The notes under the pieces are model-generated. The model saw nothing but the letters and a program-made list of their open reading frames with translations. It was not told where the DNA came from and did no database searches. DNA of 34,843 nucleotides from Robertmurraya sp. (GTDB lineage Bacteria > Bacillota > Bacilli > Bacillales > Cytobacillaceae): assembly GCA_025451895.1 (NCBI GenBank), contig JANWJP010000057.1:1-34843 (forward strand). The letters are read 5' to 3'. Numbering within the stretch: position 1 is the first letter of the stretch; every line of letters starts with the position of its first letter. Positions 19,499 to 27,743 of the stretch are shown piece after piece. The translations under genes and the position numbers were made by a program.

Positions 19499-20137
19499 CT
19501 AAAATTCAAATTTAGTATTAATTTCTTTTGAGCGGAGCTTTTTGTATAATCCCGATATCAGGTTCCAATCCTTGCTTATAAGGGCATCAATCAAAGCCAA
19601 ATAATCCTTTTTATCATTTTGCAATGAAGGAATTTCAAGAGAAAACCAATAGTCATTTAAAACCATCCAAATTCGGTAAATTAAATAGTTTCCGGCCAAT
19701 TCGGCTATTTCCTTAAAAAATTCGTCATCCGAAACTGTCCGGTTAAGCACCCGGGTTTTTAAACGGAGAAGTTTGTCCTCATTATTTCTTCGGACAATAA
19801 GTCTTAAACAATCCATTTCAATGCACTGTTTCGTTTCAATAATATCTTCTCTGGCCCGTTCATCCTGCAAAATAAACGCGCCCAATAATTGGACAAGCTG
19901 ATTGCCATGCGCATGCCGGAAAAAAGTACCTTCCCCTCTCCGGGTTTCAATCAATCCCAATAATTCGAGAGATCTTAAAGCCTCCCTTACCGAGGAGCGC
20001 CCGACATTCAGGCGCTCTGACAATTCCCTTTCGGAAGGGATCCTGTCTCCCGGCTTTAAACCGTCTCTCTTAACCATCTCTTTCAACTTTTTCACAATTT
20101 CAATATATACTTTATTATGTGTCACTCCGGATGTCAT
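19499..20137 (-). CDS. GntR family (FadR/FCD type) transcriptional regulator
   Basis: The N-terminal winged helix (about residues 8-75) has the GntR signature: LKPGDRIPSERELSERL, VGRSSVREALRSLE and GLIETRRGEGTF. The C-terminal helical part (about 85-205) resembles an FCD effector domain but is short and lacks the usual metal-binding histidines: the FxHxxI position reads FFKEIAEL and the later helix has no histidine. It may bind a different ligand or none. ATG 20137 is chosen; GTG 20149 is possible, and both have weak ribosome sites. It follows ytsJ by about 25 bp and precedes accDA, and a palindrome of its class lies at the accD promoter. The likely role is control of fatty acid or malate flux, by inference from position. 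Confidence 0.85.
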   Translation of the reverse strand: MTSGVTHNKVYIEIVKKLKEMVKRDGLKPGDRIPSERELSERLNVGRSSVREALRSLELLGLIETRRGEGTFFRHAHGNQLVQLLGAFILQDERAREDIIETKQCIEMDCLRLIVRRNNEDKLLRLKTRVLNRTVSDDEFFKEIAELAGNYLIYRIWMVLNDYWFSLEIPSLQNDKKDYLALIDALISKDWNLISGLYKKLRSKEINTKFEF

Positions 20138-20161
20138 GGTGTATATCACTCGCTTTAGTAT

Positions 20162-21391
20162 TTAACCAATCGTGGACAGGCGTCTCGTTTTTTCTCTTAC
20201 TTGTTCCAAATCAACTTCTATTCTCGCAGCACCTGTCTCCATGGCAGATTTGGCCACTGCTGCTGCAACCTCAGGCGCCACACGGGGATCAAACGGCGCA
20301 GGAATCACATAATCCTCAGATAGTTCATCATCGCTGACAAGACTGGCAATCGCCTCAACCGCAGCACGTTTCATTTCCTGATTAATTTCTTTTGCCCGCA
20401 CCTCTAATGCACCACGGAAAATTCCCGGAAAAGCAAGAACATTGTTGACCTGATTTGGAAAATCAGAACGGCCGGTTCCCACAACCCTGGCACCAAATTT
20501 CTTGGCATCTTCCGGCATAATTTCCGGTGTCGGGTTTGCCATCGCAAAAATGATCGGATCTTTATTCATCGATTGAATCATTTTTCCTGTCAGAGCGCCT
20601 TCAACAGACACGCCGATGAAAACATCAGCACCAACGATAACTTCCTCCAATGTTCCTGTCTTTAACTCTTTGTTGGTGAATTTGGCAACTTCCTCCTTGA
20701 TCACATTCATGCCTTCGCTGCGGCCCTCATAGATGGCTCCTTTGGTATCACACATAATAATATCCTTAACACCGTAACTGTGAAGCAGCTTAATAATGGC
20801 AATGCCGGCCGCACCTGCTCCGTTCGCAACGATTTTAATGTCGGACATCTTTTTGCCGACCAATTTTAGGGCGTTTACAAGACCGGCAACAGTAACGATC
20901 GCAGTTCCGTGCTGGTCATCATGGAACACAGGTATCTCCAATTCCTTTTTCAGTCTGTCTTCGATCTCAAAGCAGCGCGGAGAAGCAATATCCTCCAAAT
21001 TCACACCGCCGAATCCGGGCTCGAGAAGCTTCACTGTTTCGACAATCTTGTCCACATCTGTTGTGTTTAAACAAATCGGGAATGCGTCTACTCCTGCGAA
21101 ACTTTTAAATAAAACCGCTTTTCCTTCCATTACCGGCAAAGCGGCTTTCGGCCCGATATTTCCAAGTCCCAGGACCGCGGTTCCATCAGAAACTACTGCT
21201 ACCATATTGCCCTTCATCGTATAATCATAAACCGTATCCGGATTCTTATCGATTTCTTTACAGGGCTCCGCAACACCCGGTGAATACGCAAGACTTAAAT
21301 CTTTTGCATTCCTTACAGGTACTTTTGATCTTGATTCTAATTTTCCTTTATTCGCTCTGTGCATTTGTAAAGCTTCTTCTCGCAAACTCAA
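20162..21391 (-). CDS. ytsJ: Malic enzyme (NAD(P)-dependent)
   Basis: This enzyme decarboxylates malate to pyruvate, giving NAD(P)H; the B. subtilis YtsJ prefers NADP. The 409-aa protein is the short bacterial form. It shows the malic N-terminal domain (YSPGVAEPCKEI, VSDGTAVLGLGNIGP), metal-site HDDQHGTAIV, the Rossmann loop NGAGAAGIAI and ANPTPEI. The start is TTG 21391, with GAGGAG about 10 bases upstream. A near-consensus promoter lies about 110 bases before it. The GntR regulator follows closely, probably on the same transcript. The location next to accDA fits NADPH and pyruvate supply for lipid synthesis. Confidence 0.95.
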   Translation of the reverse strand: MSLREEALQMHRANKGKLESRSKVPVRNAKDLSLAYSPGVAEPCKEIDKNPDTVYDYTMKGNMVAVVSDGTAVLGLGNIGPKAALPVMEGKAVLFKSFAGVDAFPICLNTTDVDKIVETVKLLEPGFGGVNLEDIASPRCFEIEDRLKKELEIPVFHDDQHGTAIVTVAGLVNALKLVGKKMSDIKIVANGAGAAGIAIIKLLHSYGVKDIIMCDTKGAIYEGRSEGMNVIKEEVAKFTNKELKTGTLEEVIVGADVFIGVSVEGALTGKMIQSMNKDPIIFAMANPTPEIMPEDAKKFGARVVGTGRSDFPNQVNNVLAFPGIFRGALEVRAKEINQEMKRAAVEAIASLVSDDELSEDYVIPAPFDPRVAPEVAAAVAKSAMETGAARIEVDLEQVREKTRRLSTIG

Positions 21392-21502
21392 GGCTGCTTC
21401 ACTCCTCTTTTATAAAAAACTCTTATTTTTATTTCAAATCTGCAAAATTTCATTCAGGCCATACAACACAATAGATTTTCAGTCAATTCAGACACATGAG
21501 AT

Positions 21503-21531
21503 ATTTTAATTGGCGTTTTTTAAAATATCAA
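21503..21531 (-). promoter_or_regulatory. ytsJ promoter (sigma-A type)
   Basis: TTGATA (21531-21526) and TAAAAT (21508-21503) on the minus strand are separated by exactly 17 bases. Transcription would start near 21496, about 105 bases before the TTG start. Confidence 0.7.
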
Positions 21532-21685
21532 TAAATATATGAAAAAAAGCCAGCTTTTATGACTGGTCGTGACCCAAAATTCTCTAGAAACAAATATAAC
21601 ATATCCTTTATTATTGTAAAGAAGAATATTTCTGACAGTTAAAAAATCAGGAGAATTTTCCCAGTCTCATTCATCCCGAAAAATG
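21532..21685. other. Gap between dnaE and the ytsJ promoter
   Basis: This short non-coding stretch contains GGTC-GT-GACC (21565-21574), which resembles the accD palindrome but has the wrong centre length. Next to it is a weak CCAG/CTGG hairpin followed by CTTTTTTT on the minus strand that may end dnaE transcription. Confidence 0.35.
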
Positions 21686-24600
21686 CTATTTTAACACAAC
21701 ATTTTTTTCTCCCAGAAAAGCAGATAGTTTTTTCAAAAGACCGGCTGTGGGAGAAACCCTGTGCTCTTGTTTCAAGCGTATAGTACGCCTTGAACTTTCA
21801 TAGAATAAAACTACATCTGTGTTTCCTTTGCTGTCTTTAAGGATCTCTTTTAATTCCTGTAATTTATTTATATCTTCCATACTTTTTTCAATTTTTAAAT
21901 ATAAAGTCCCGGTTTGCTTCTCAATCCTCCTGATTGCAGTTTGAAATTCGACTGCATCGTCAACGATCAACTGCCATTTTCCCTGGCGAACATCGATTTT
22001 CCCTTGAAATAAAAGAATATTGCCCGTCTCCAGTAAAAGCATGATCTTCTTATAGGTCCGTGGAAATACAACCGCATCCAGTTCACCGCTCTGATCGCTT
22101 AAAGTCAAAAATGCCATGGCCTCTCCGTTTTTAGTGCGGATTTTCCTTACCTCCCCAATAAGAGCCGCAGTTTTTTCATTACTGGAAATATGTCTTAACC
22201 GGGATAAAGGTTTCACTCCCAGTACGGAAAAGTACTTTTCAAATTGTGTTACTGGATGATCAGACAGATAAAGACCGAGTACTTCCTTTTCAAACCGGAG
22301 CTTATCCTGTTGACTAATCGGTTCAGTTTCCACATACTTTGGCTTTAATTCAAAAAGCAAATCCCCTTGCTCCACTCCATCCGGTTTCACAAGCTGGGCA
22401 TGGTCCACTGCCACATCAATACTTGCCAACAGTACAGCGCGGTCAACCCCAAACTCATCAAAACTTCCTGAATGAACAAGTGCTTCTATCGTTTTTCGAT
22501 TGACACTTTTGCTCGGCACTCTTAAACAAAAATCAAACAAATCGAGAAAATCCCCGTTTTTTCTTGCTCTAAAAATTTCCCTAAGCGCCGCATGGCCGAC
22601 ACCTTTAATAGCTGCCAAGCTGTATCGGATTTGGTTGTTTTCCACAAAAAAGGAATAACCGCTTTTATTTATGGAAGGAGGAAGAACTGAAAATCCCATT
22701 TCTCTCAATTCCCGCAAATATTCTGCAATCTTCCCTTCGTTTCCCGTCACTGACGACAACAGACTGGACATAAAAAATAAAGGAAAATGAGCCTTTAAAT
22801 AAGCCAGTTGATAAGCTATAAAACTGTATGCCACTGCATGGCTGCGATTAAAACCGTAATTTGCAAATTTAACAATCAAATCATAGATCATATTAGCTGT
22901 TTCGCGGTCATACCCTTTTTTTACAGAGCCATGAACAAAATGCTCCCTTTCTTTATCAAGAATCTCCTTTTGCTTTTTACTGACGGCACGTCTGAGCAAA
23001 TCCGCTTCCCCTAAGGTAAAACCGGCCATTGTCGAAGCAATTTGCATAATCTGCTCCTGGTAAACGATGACGCCGTAAGTCTTTTCCAAGATTGGCTTCA
23101 GATCCGGATGTGGATAATGAACTCTCTCAATACCATGCTTTCTCTTTATGAACGTCGGAATATTTTCCATTGGACCAGGCCGGTAAAGGGCATTAACAGC
23201 CACAATATCTTCAAAACGGCTCGGTTTTAATTCCCTTAAAACATTACGCATCCCTTCTGATTCGAGTTGAAAAACCCCTGTTGTTTCCCCCGAGGAAAGA
23301 AGCCGGTATGTTTTCCCGTCATCTAAAGGAATTTCTTTAATATTAATTGTCTGACCGGTGTGCCTTGAAATGGCATCAAGGATATTTTCGATTAAAGTTA
23401 AATTTCTCAAGCCCAGAAAATCCATTTTAAGCAATCCGGCATCCTCAAGATGCTCCATGGAATACTGGGTCAAGTAGATTTCATCATGCCCCTCCTGAAT
23501 CGGAACAGATTGGACAAGGGGTTCTTCGGAAATCACCACTCCCGCCGCATGGATGGACGTATGGCGCGGCAATCCTTCCAATTTGCAGGCAGTTTCAAAG
23601 AGTCTTTTATTCAAAGGGGATTCGTCAAGATATTTCCTGAGACCCTCAGACTCTTCCAAAGCTTGATGCAACGTAATTCCAAGCCGGGATGGAACCAGTT
23701 TTGCCAAATGATCCTGTTCCTTTGCACTTAAGCCGAAAACCCTTCCGACGTCACGTAACACGGCGCGGGCTGCAAGCGTTCCAAAAGTAATAATTTGAGC
23801 AACATGCTGTTTCCCGTATTTATTTGCCACATACCGGATGACTTCATCCCGCCTGTTGTCGGGAAAGTCAATATCAATGTCAGGCATAGTGATTCGTTCC
23901 GGATTTAAAAAGCGCTCAAATAAAAGTCCGTGTTCCATCGGATCGACATCTGTAATATATAAACAGTAGGCAACCATGGATCCTGCCGCAGACCCCCGAC
24001 CGGGACCCGCAAGAATTCTATTTTCTCTTGCGAACCGCATAAAATCCCAGACAATCAAGAAATAATCAGAAAATTTCATTCGCTTGATAACAGCAAGCTC
24101 ATAAGACAGTCTTTCCTTATAATCCCCCCGTCCTTCCCCGTATCGTTTTTGAAAACCTTTCCAGCACAATTCTTCAAGAAATTCATCAGCCGTAACAGAA
24201 TCTTCCAGCGGATATCTCGGCAAATTCTTTTTATCCGCCGCGAGCATAACATTACATTTCCCGGCAACACGTAGAGTATTTTCCAAAGCATCAGGATAAG
24301 ACAAAAACAGCTCAGTCATTTCTTCTGCTGTTTTTAAATAATATTCATTACTTTCTAATTTTTCCCTTTTTCCTTCCTGAAGTTTTTTTCCCTCTTTAAT
24401 TGCCAGCAAGCATTCATGAGCAAAGGAATCTTCTTTTTCCAAATAAAAAACTTCATTAGTCGCAATAAGACCGGTTCCGGTTTTCCCGGAAATTTGCGCC
24501 AGATCTTTTATCAACTGCTTTTCCTTCTCAAGACCGTGATCTTGAACAGCAAGGAAGAAGCTCTGAGATTCAAAAATTTCCTTAAAGAGCTCCGTACAAC

Positions 24601-25036
24601 GCAATGCTTTCTCCAAATTTCCGCGAAGGAGATTTGTCTCAATTTCCCCTTTCAGGCCCGGCGTAAAAGCAAACAATCCTTCTGAATATGCCCTCAGCCA
24701 TTTAACAGGAAGCCCTTCCTTCGCTTTTGTCTGCACCGCGCTTGATATCTTCAGGAGATTTTGATATCCCTTTTGGTTTTTTGCCAGTAATACGAGGGGG
24801 TAGGCCTCTTGTTCCTCCACAATACTCATCACGTCTACAGTTAATCCGATAATTGGTTTTATGCCCTGCTTTACACACTCCTTATAAAAGGCAAAAGTAC
24901 CGTACATAACATTATAGTCTGTCAAAGCAATTGCAGAAAATCCTTTCTTTTTTGCATTGCTCACGAGATTGTCAATGTTGGCCGTACTGGATAAAAGACT
25001 GTAGGCGCTGTAAACATGAAGATGAACAAATGTCAA
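21686..25036 (-). CDS. dnaE: DNA polymerase III alpha subunit, DnaE type
   Basis: This replicative C-family polymerase in Bacillus extends RNA primers before PolC takes over. The 1116-aa protein has the usual length. An N-terminal PHP domain (about 1-200) precedes the palm with GPGRGSAAGS (about 344-353) and the catalytic PDIDIDFPD (about 385-393). Finger and tandem helix-hairpin-helix regions follow, with an OB fold near residue 990 (AALIGEVRKIRTKNGEAMAF). The PHP metal motif is degenerate (HLHVYSAYS with Y9; ALTDYNVMYG), so a PHP nuclease is unlikely. The start is TTG 25036 with GGGGGG before it; the 17-residue extension upstream lacks a ribosome site. Confidence 0.96.
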   Translation of the reverse strand: MTFVHLHVYSAYSLLSSTANIDNLVSNAKKKGFSAIALTDYNVMYGTFAFYKECVKQGIKPIIGLTVDVMSIVEEQEAYPLVLLAKNQKGYQNLLKISSAVQTKAKEGLPVKWLRAYSEGLFAFTPGLKGEIETNLLRGNLEKALRCTELFKEIFESQSFFLAVQDHGLEKEKQLIKDLAQISGKTGTGLIATNEVFYLEKEDSFAHECLLAIKEGKKLQEGKREKLESNEYYLKTAEEMTELFLSYPDALENTLRVAGKCNVMLAADKKNLPRYPLEDSVTADEFLEELCWKGFQKRYGEGRGDYKERLSYELAVIKRMKFSDYFLIVWDFMRFARENRILAGPGRGSAAGSMVAYCLYITDVDPMEHGLLFERFLNPERITMPDIDIDFPDNRRDEVIRYVANKYGKQHVAQIITFGTLAARAVLRDVGRVFGLSAKEQDHLAKLVPSRLGITLHQALEESEGLRKYLDESPLNKRLFETACKLEGLPRHTSIHAAGVVISEEPLVQSVPIQEGHDEIYLTQYSMEHLEDAGLLKMDFLGLRNLTLIENILDAISRHTGQTINIKEIPLDDGKTYRLLSSGETTGVFQLESEGMRNVLRELKPSRFEDIVAVNALYRPGPMENIPTFIKRKHGIERVHYPHPDLKPILEKTYGVIVYQEQIMQIASTMAGFTLGEADLLRRAVSKKQKEILDKEREHFVHGSVKKGYDRETANMIYDLIVKFANYGFNRSHAVAYSFIAYQLAYLKAHFPLFFMSSLLSSVTGNEGKIAEYLRELREMGFSVLPPSINKSGYSFFVENNQIRYSLAAIKGVGHAALREIFRARKNGDFLDLFDFCLRVPSKSVNRKTIEALVHSGSFDEFGVDRAVLLASIDVAVDHAQLVKPDGVEQGDLLFELKPKYVETEPISQQDKLRFEKEVLGLYLSDHPVTQFEKYFSVLGVKPLSRLRHISSNEKTAALIGEVRKIRTKNGEAMAFLTLSDQSGELDAVVFPRTYKKIMLLLETGNILLFQGKIDVRQGKWQLIVDDAVEFQTAIRRIEKQTGTLYLKIEKSMEDINKLQELKEILKDSKGNTDVVLFYESSRRTIRLKQEHRVSPTAGLLKKLSAFLGEKNVVLK

Positions 25037-25187
25037 GGATATCCCCCCTTTTTCGATGTCCTTATACTTTCTATTATAGAACTTCACTTTCTAAAAGGCT
25101 ATTCACCGTTAATGTTTCGTTGGCTTCCACGCCAATCAAACAGCGGAAAATTGCAAAAAAAAAATTCCCCGTGATTTTCTGTAACAA

Positions 25188-25216
25188 ACATAATTCAGCC
25201 GGTTTGTCCATATGAT
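25188..25216 (+). promoter_or_regulatory. Candidate sigma-E promoter for ytrHI
   Basis: ACATAAT (25188-25194), 14 bases, then CATATGAT (25209-25216) matches the sigma-E pattern (KMATATT, then CATACAAT) at 5 of 7 and 6 of 8 positions. It lies about 85 bases upstream of ytrH, a gene known to be mother-cell expressed in B. subtilis. Confidence 0.45.
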
Positions 25217-25301
25217 TTATTAGTAGATTCTTTTATTCTAAAAAATGTCCTGCCAATAGGCCCGTTTTGGCAGAATTTGTTTATGGCGAGGAATGATTCC
25301 A

Positions 25302-25640
25302 ATGGGTGAACAGCCTTTTCTTACACATTTGCTGGACAGCTATTTTATTGCTCTGGGCGTGTTGCTGGGCGGCGCTTTAATCGGGGGTATCAGCGCTTTT
25401 TTAACAGGAAAGCCCCCGATGACGGAAATATTCCGTATTTCCTCCTCCATTCGAATTTGGGCCATTGTAGCAGCCATTGGCGGTACTTTCGATGCAGTCT
25501 ATAAATTTGAAAAAGGACTTTTTGACGGAGAAACGAAGGACATTTTTAAACAATTCCTCCTGATCCTGTCCGCTCTCGGAGGCGCAAAGACCGGTGCACT
25601 CATAATTAACTGGCTGACAGGGGAGCATATTTCCCAATGA
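25302..25640 (+). CDS. ytrH: YtrH, sporulation membrane protein
   Basis: YtrH is needed for efficient sporulation in B. subtilis, where it is made in the mother cell under sigma-E. The 112-aa protein has membrane segments around YFIALGVLLGGALIGGISAFL, IWAIVAAIGGTFDAVYKF and FLLILSALGGAKTGALIINWL. The family motif GGTFDAVY is clear. ATG 25302 is preferred, with GAGG 10 bases upstream; the ATG at 25293 is too close to that site. The stop overlaps the start of ytrI (ATGA). The exact molecular role is unknown. Confidence 0.92.
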   Translation: MGEQPFLTHLLDSYFIALGVLLGGALIGGISAFLTGKPPMTEIFRISSSIRIWAIVAAIGGTFDAVYKFEKGLFDGETKDIFKQFLLILSALGGAKTGALIINWLTGEHISQ

Positions 25641-26140
25641 GAATACCGCCTGCATACAAAAAAAAAGAATGGCAAAAGCTGTTTTCCGGAATGGCAATCG
25701 GCGCCCTGATCAGCTGGTGTATATTCCTGTACATTTTCGGCAAATGGCAAGAGGAATATAGTAAAGAAAATAAGGAACAAGCAAAAAAAATCCAGGAATT
25801 AATTAAAGAAAAAGCAATCTGGCAGGCAGATGTCGAAAAATTAAATAAAGAAAATCAAAAAAAGCTGACCATTCAAGAAATTAAAATAAAAATCATTGAC
25901 GGCGAAAAATACCACCTGGATCTCTACACTCTTCACGAAATGACAAAGGCTGTTGAAGATGATTTAAAAACACTGCTCGCAAAAGATATTGAATATGCCT
26001 TTCAAAGCAGAGACCTTATAGAACAGACCATTGAAAACCGGATTCACATTGCACATGATAAAAAATACAGACTTGAAGTAAAAAGCATCGTCTTTTATAC
26101 AACGCTCTCCATTACGCTGACGATCCGCCTTGAGGTCTAA
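25637..26140 (+). CDS. ytrI: YtrI, sporulation membrane protein
   Basis: YtrI is the partner of YtrH in the sporulation operon of B. subtilis. The 167-aa protein has a short basic N-terminus, one membrane helix (about residues 18-38, GMAIGALISWCIFLYIF), and a strongly charged coiled coil (about 44-80, with many K, E and Q). A small C-terminal domain ends in beta-like segments (YRLEVKSIVFYTTLSITLTI). This shape fits a membrane-anchored structural protein. It begins inside the ytrH stop (ATGA), so the two are translationally coupled, and is followed by a hairpin terminator shared with nrnA. Confidence 0.9.
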   Translation: MRIPPAYKKKEWQKLFSGMAIGALISWCIFLYIFGKWQEEYSKENKEQAKKIQELIKEKAIWQADVEKLNKENQKKLTIQEIKIKIIDGEKYHLDLYTLHEMTKAVEDDLKTLLAKDIEYAFQSRDLIEQTIENRIHIAHDKKYRLEVKSIVFYTTLSITLTIRLEV

Positions 26141-26188
26141 AAAGAATCATCATGGAAAAAGCTCTTGTGCCAGTCCGGCATTTGCACG

Positions 26189-26220
26189 GGCTGTCTCAAA
26201 ACAATTGTGAGACAGCCTTT
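26189..26220. terminator. ytrI/nrnA convergent terminator
   Basis: GGCTGTCTCA (26189-26198) and TGAGACAGCC (26208-26217) form a perfect 10-bp stem with a 9-nt loop between two convergent genes. The plus-strand tail is TTTAAAAA; there is little T-run on the minus side. Confidence 0.75.
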
Positions 26221-26247
26221 AAAAATGTATCTGGTTTTTCATCTGGA

Positions 26248-27195
26248 TTACATATTTTCATCTTGTTCACAAAGCCTTTCAATATCCTCCAAAACCCGAT
26301 CCATTTCATCCCATGAGTATATGGTGGCCCCTGCCGCAAGCGGATGTCCGCCGCCCCCGTATTTTTTGGCAAGTTCATTAATAGCCGGGCCTTTGGAACG
26401 GAAACGGAGACGAATTTCCCCCTCTTCTTCAACAAAAAACACCCAGGCTTTAATTCCGGCTACACTGCCCAAAGTACTTACCAGCTGCGATGCCTGTGAA
26501 GGTTCCGCATTATATTTTTCAAGCAGCTTTTTATCCAGTACCACAGAGGCTGCGCCGTTTTCGGACATCTTGAAATTCTCAAAAATGTAACCATTCAGTT
26601 TAACAATATTTAAAGGCAATTCATTCATTTGATCCAACAGCTCAGTGCGGGAAAAATCGTATTCTATTAATTCTCCCGCATATGTAAAAGTCTTATTTGT
26701 CGTGTTTGGGTAAAGAAACCTGCCCGTATCCCCTACAATTCCCGCATAAAGAAGTCTTGCTGCTTCATCGGACATTTTTAACCCGGCTTTCTTCCCATGC
26801 AAATATAGCTCGTAAATCATTTCGCTGCAGGAACTGGCATTGGTATCGACCCAAACAAGATCACCATATGGCTCATCATTGGGATGATGATCTATTTTTA
26901 TGAGCATATCTCCGAGTTTGTAGCGCCCATCATCAATTCGTTCCATATTGGCTGTATCTGTTACAATAACAAGCGCTCCCTCATAAGTTTCATTTGGAAT
27001 CGTGTCCAGACGGTGCAAATAATTCAGCGATGGTTCCTCTTTCCCCACCGTATAGACCTTTTTTCCCGGAAAGGACGCTTTAATTATTTCCGCCAGTCCC
27101 CCCTGCGAACCGTATGCATCCGGATCGGGACGGACATGGCGGTGAATGATAATTGTTTCATATTTTTTTATGGCTTTGATAATTTCTCCTATCAT
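26248..27195 (-). CDS. nrnA: NrnA, nano-RNase and pAp phosphatase (DHH family)
   Basis: NrnA degrades very short RNA oligomers and hydrolyses 3'-phosphoadenosine 5'-phosphate, linking RNA turnover with sulfur metabolism. The 315-aa protein has the DHH-family metal motifs in order: HRHVRPDPDAYGSQ, VTDTANMERI, and DHHPNDEPYGD. The C-terminal DHHA1 substrate domain has GGGGHPLAAGATI. ATG 27195 follows AAAGGAG. It is the gene called ytqI in B. subtilis. The divergent ytpI lies upstream, and a 19-bp tandem repeat between them overlaps the candidate nrnA promoter. Confidence 0.95.
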   Translation of the reverse strand: MIGEIIKAIKKYETIIIHRHVRPDPDAYGSQGGLAEIIKASFPGKKVYTVGKEEPSLNYLHRLDTIPNETYEGALVIVTDTANMERIDDGRYKLGDMLIKIDHHPNDEPYGDLVWVDTNASSCSEMIYELYLHGKKAGLKMSDEAARLLYAGIVGDTGRFLYPNTTNKTFTYAGELIEYDFSRTELLDQMNELPLNIVKLNGYIFENFKMSENGAASVVLDKKLLEKYNAEPSQASQLVSTLGSVAGIKAWVFFVEEEGEIRLRFRSKGPAINELAKKYGGGGHPLAAGATIYSWDEMDRVLEDIERLCEQDENM

Positions 27196-27222
27196 TACTT
27201 TTCTCCTTTAATCGAACTTAAT

Positions 27223-27271
27223 TTTATACAATTATTCTGTGCACTGTCTGCTATTCTGTGCACTGTCTGCG
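27223..27271 (-). promoter_or_regulatory. nrnA promoter overlapping a 19-bp tandem repeat
   Basis: ATTCTGTGCACTGTCTGCT (27234-27252) is repeated directly next to itself as ATTCTGTGCACTGTCTGCG (27253-27271); 18 of 19 bases match and each copy holds the palindrome GTGCAC. On the minus strand a candidate -35 CAGACA (27250-27245) in copy one is followed after 16 bases by TATAAA (27228-27223). Confidence 0.55.
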
Positions 27272-27363
27272 GAAAACTTCATAACAACAGGCCTGAAAAC
27301 GGTATGATTGGACAAAAAATTACAAAATTGTTAAAATACATAAAAAATAACAGGAGGGAAATG

Positions 27364-27675
27364 ATGCCTGTATTAATTTTATTGTTTATCGTCGCATTCA
27401 TATTTTACATATTTTATAAAATAAAGGTTTTCCGTTCAAAAGGGCATTCTGAAAAACAATGGTTATCCGCCAAGGCTTCCATGTCTCTCGGATTTTTCAT
27501 TGCCCTTTTTGGCGCAAATCAAATATATATCCGGCTTTCAGTCCCGGGAATTATCGTCGGCACTGTATTTATCTTACTGGGTATCATTAATATATGGGGC
27601 GGATATAAAAAATATAAACACTATCTCCCTCTGTTAATTGTAAAAACGGAGCAATCTGCCCGTCAAGACAGATAA
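27364..27675 (+). CDS. ytpI: YtpI family membrane protein
   Basis: This small membrane protein of unknown function is 103 aa. Three hydrophobic helices can be seen: PVLILLFIVAFIFYIFYKI, MSLGFFIALFGANQIYI and PGIIVGTVFILLGIINIWGG, with a basic KYKHYLPLL end. The sequence and its place between nrnA and ytoI fit B. subtilis YtpI. Of the two adjacent ATG codons, 27364 has better spacing from GGAGG (27353-27357). A longer open frame reaching back to 26884 overlaps nrnA on the other strand and is not coding. It ends at a strong convergent terminator. Confidence 0.88.
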   Translation: MPVLILLFIVAFIFYIFYKIKVFRSKGHSEKQWLSAKASMSLGFFIALFGANQIYIRLSVPGIIVGTVFILLGIINIWGGYKKYKHYLPLLIVKTEQSARQDR

Positions 27676-27688
27676 GAATATGCAGGAA

Positions 27689-27726
27689 AAAGAAACCGGC
27701 CAAAAATGAGCCGGTTTCTTTTTGTA
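27689..27726. terminator. ytpI/ytoI convergent terminator
   Basis: AAAGAAACCGGC (27689-27700) with GCCGGTTTCTTT (27710-27721) forms a perfect 12-bp stem with a 9-nt loop, followed by T-runs on both strands. It serves two convergent genes. Confidence 0.93.
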
Positions 27727-27743
27727 CACCATCCAGTTTTCCG

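Noticed and set aside
20796-21224. 142-codon frame opposite ytsJ
   Set aside because: Shadow of the malic enzyme frame.
21565-21574. GGTC-GT-GACC as a second site for the GntR regulator
   Set aside because: The centre is one base longer than in the accD palindrome and the outer bases do not match.
26884-27363. N-terminal extension of ytpI
   Set aside because: It runs antisense through nrnA and the tandem repeat; a strong ribosome site marks the start at 27364.
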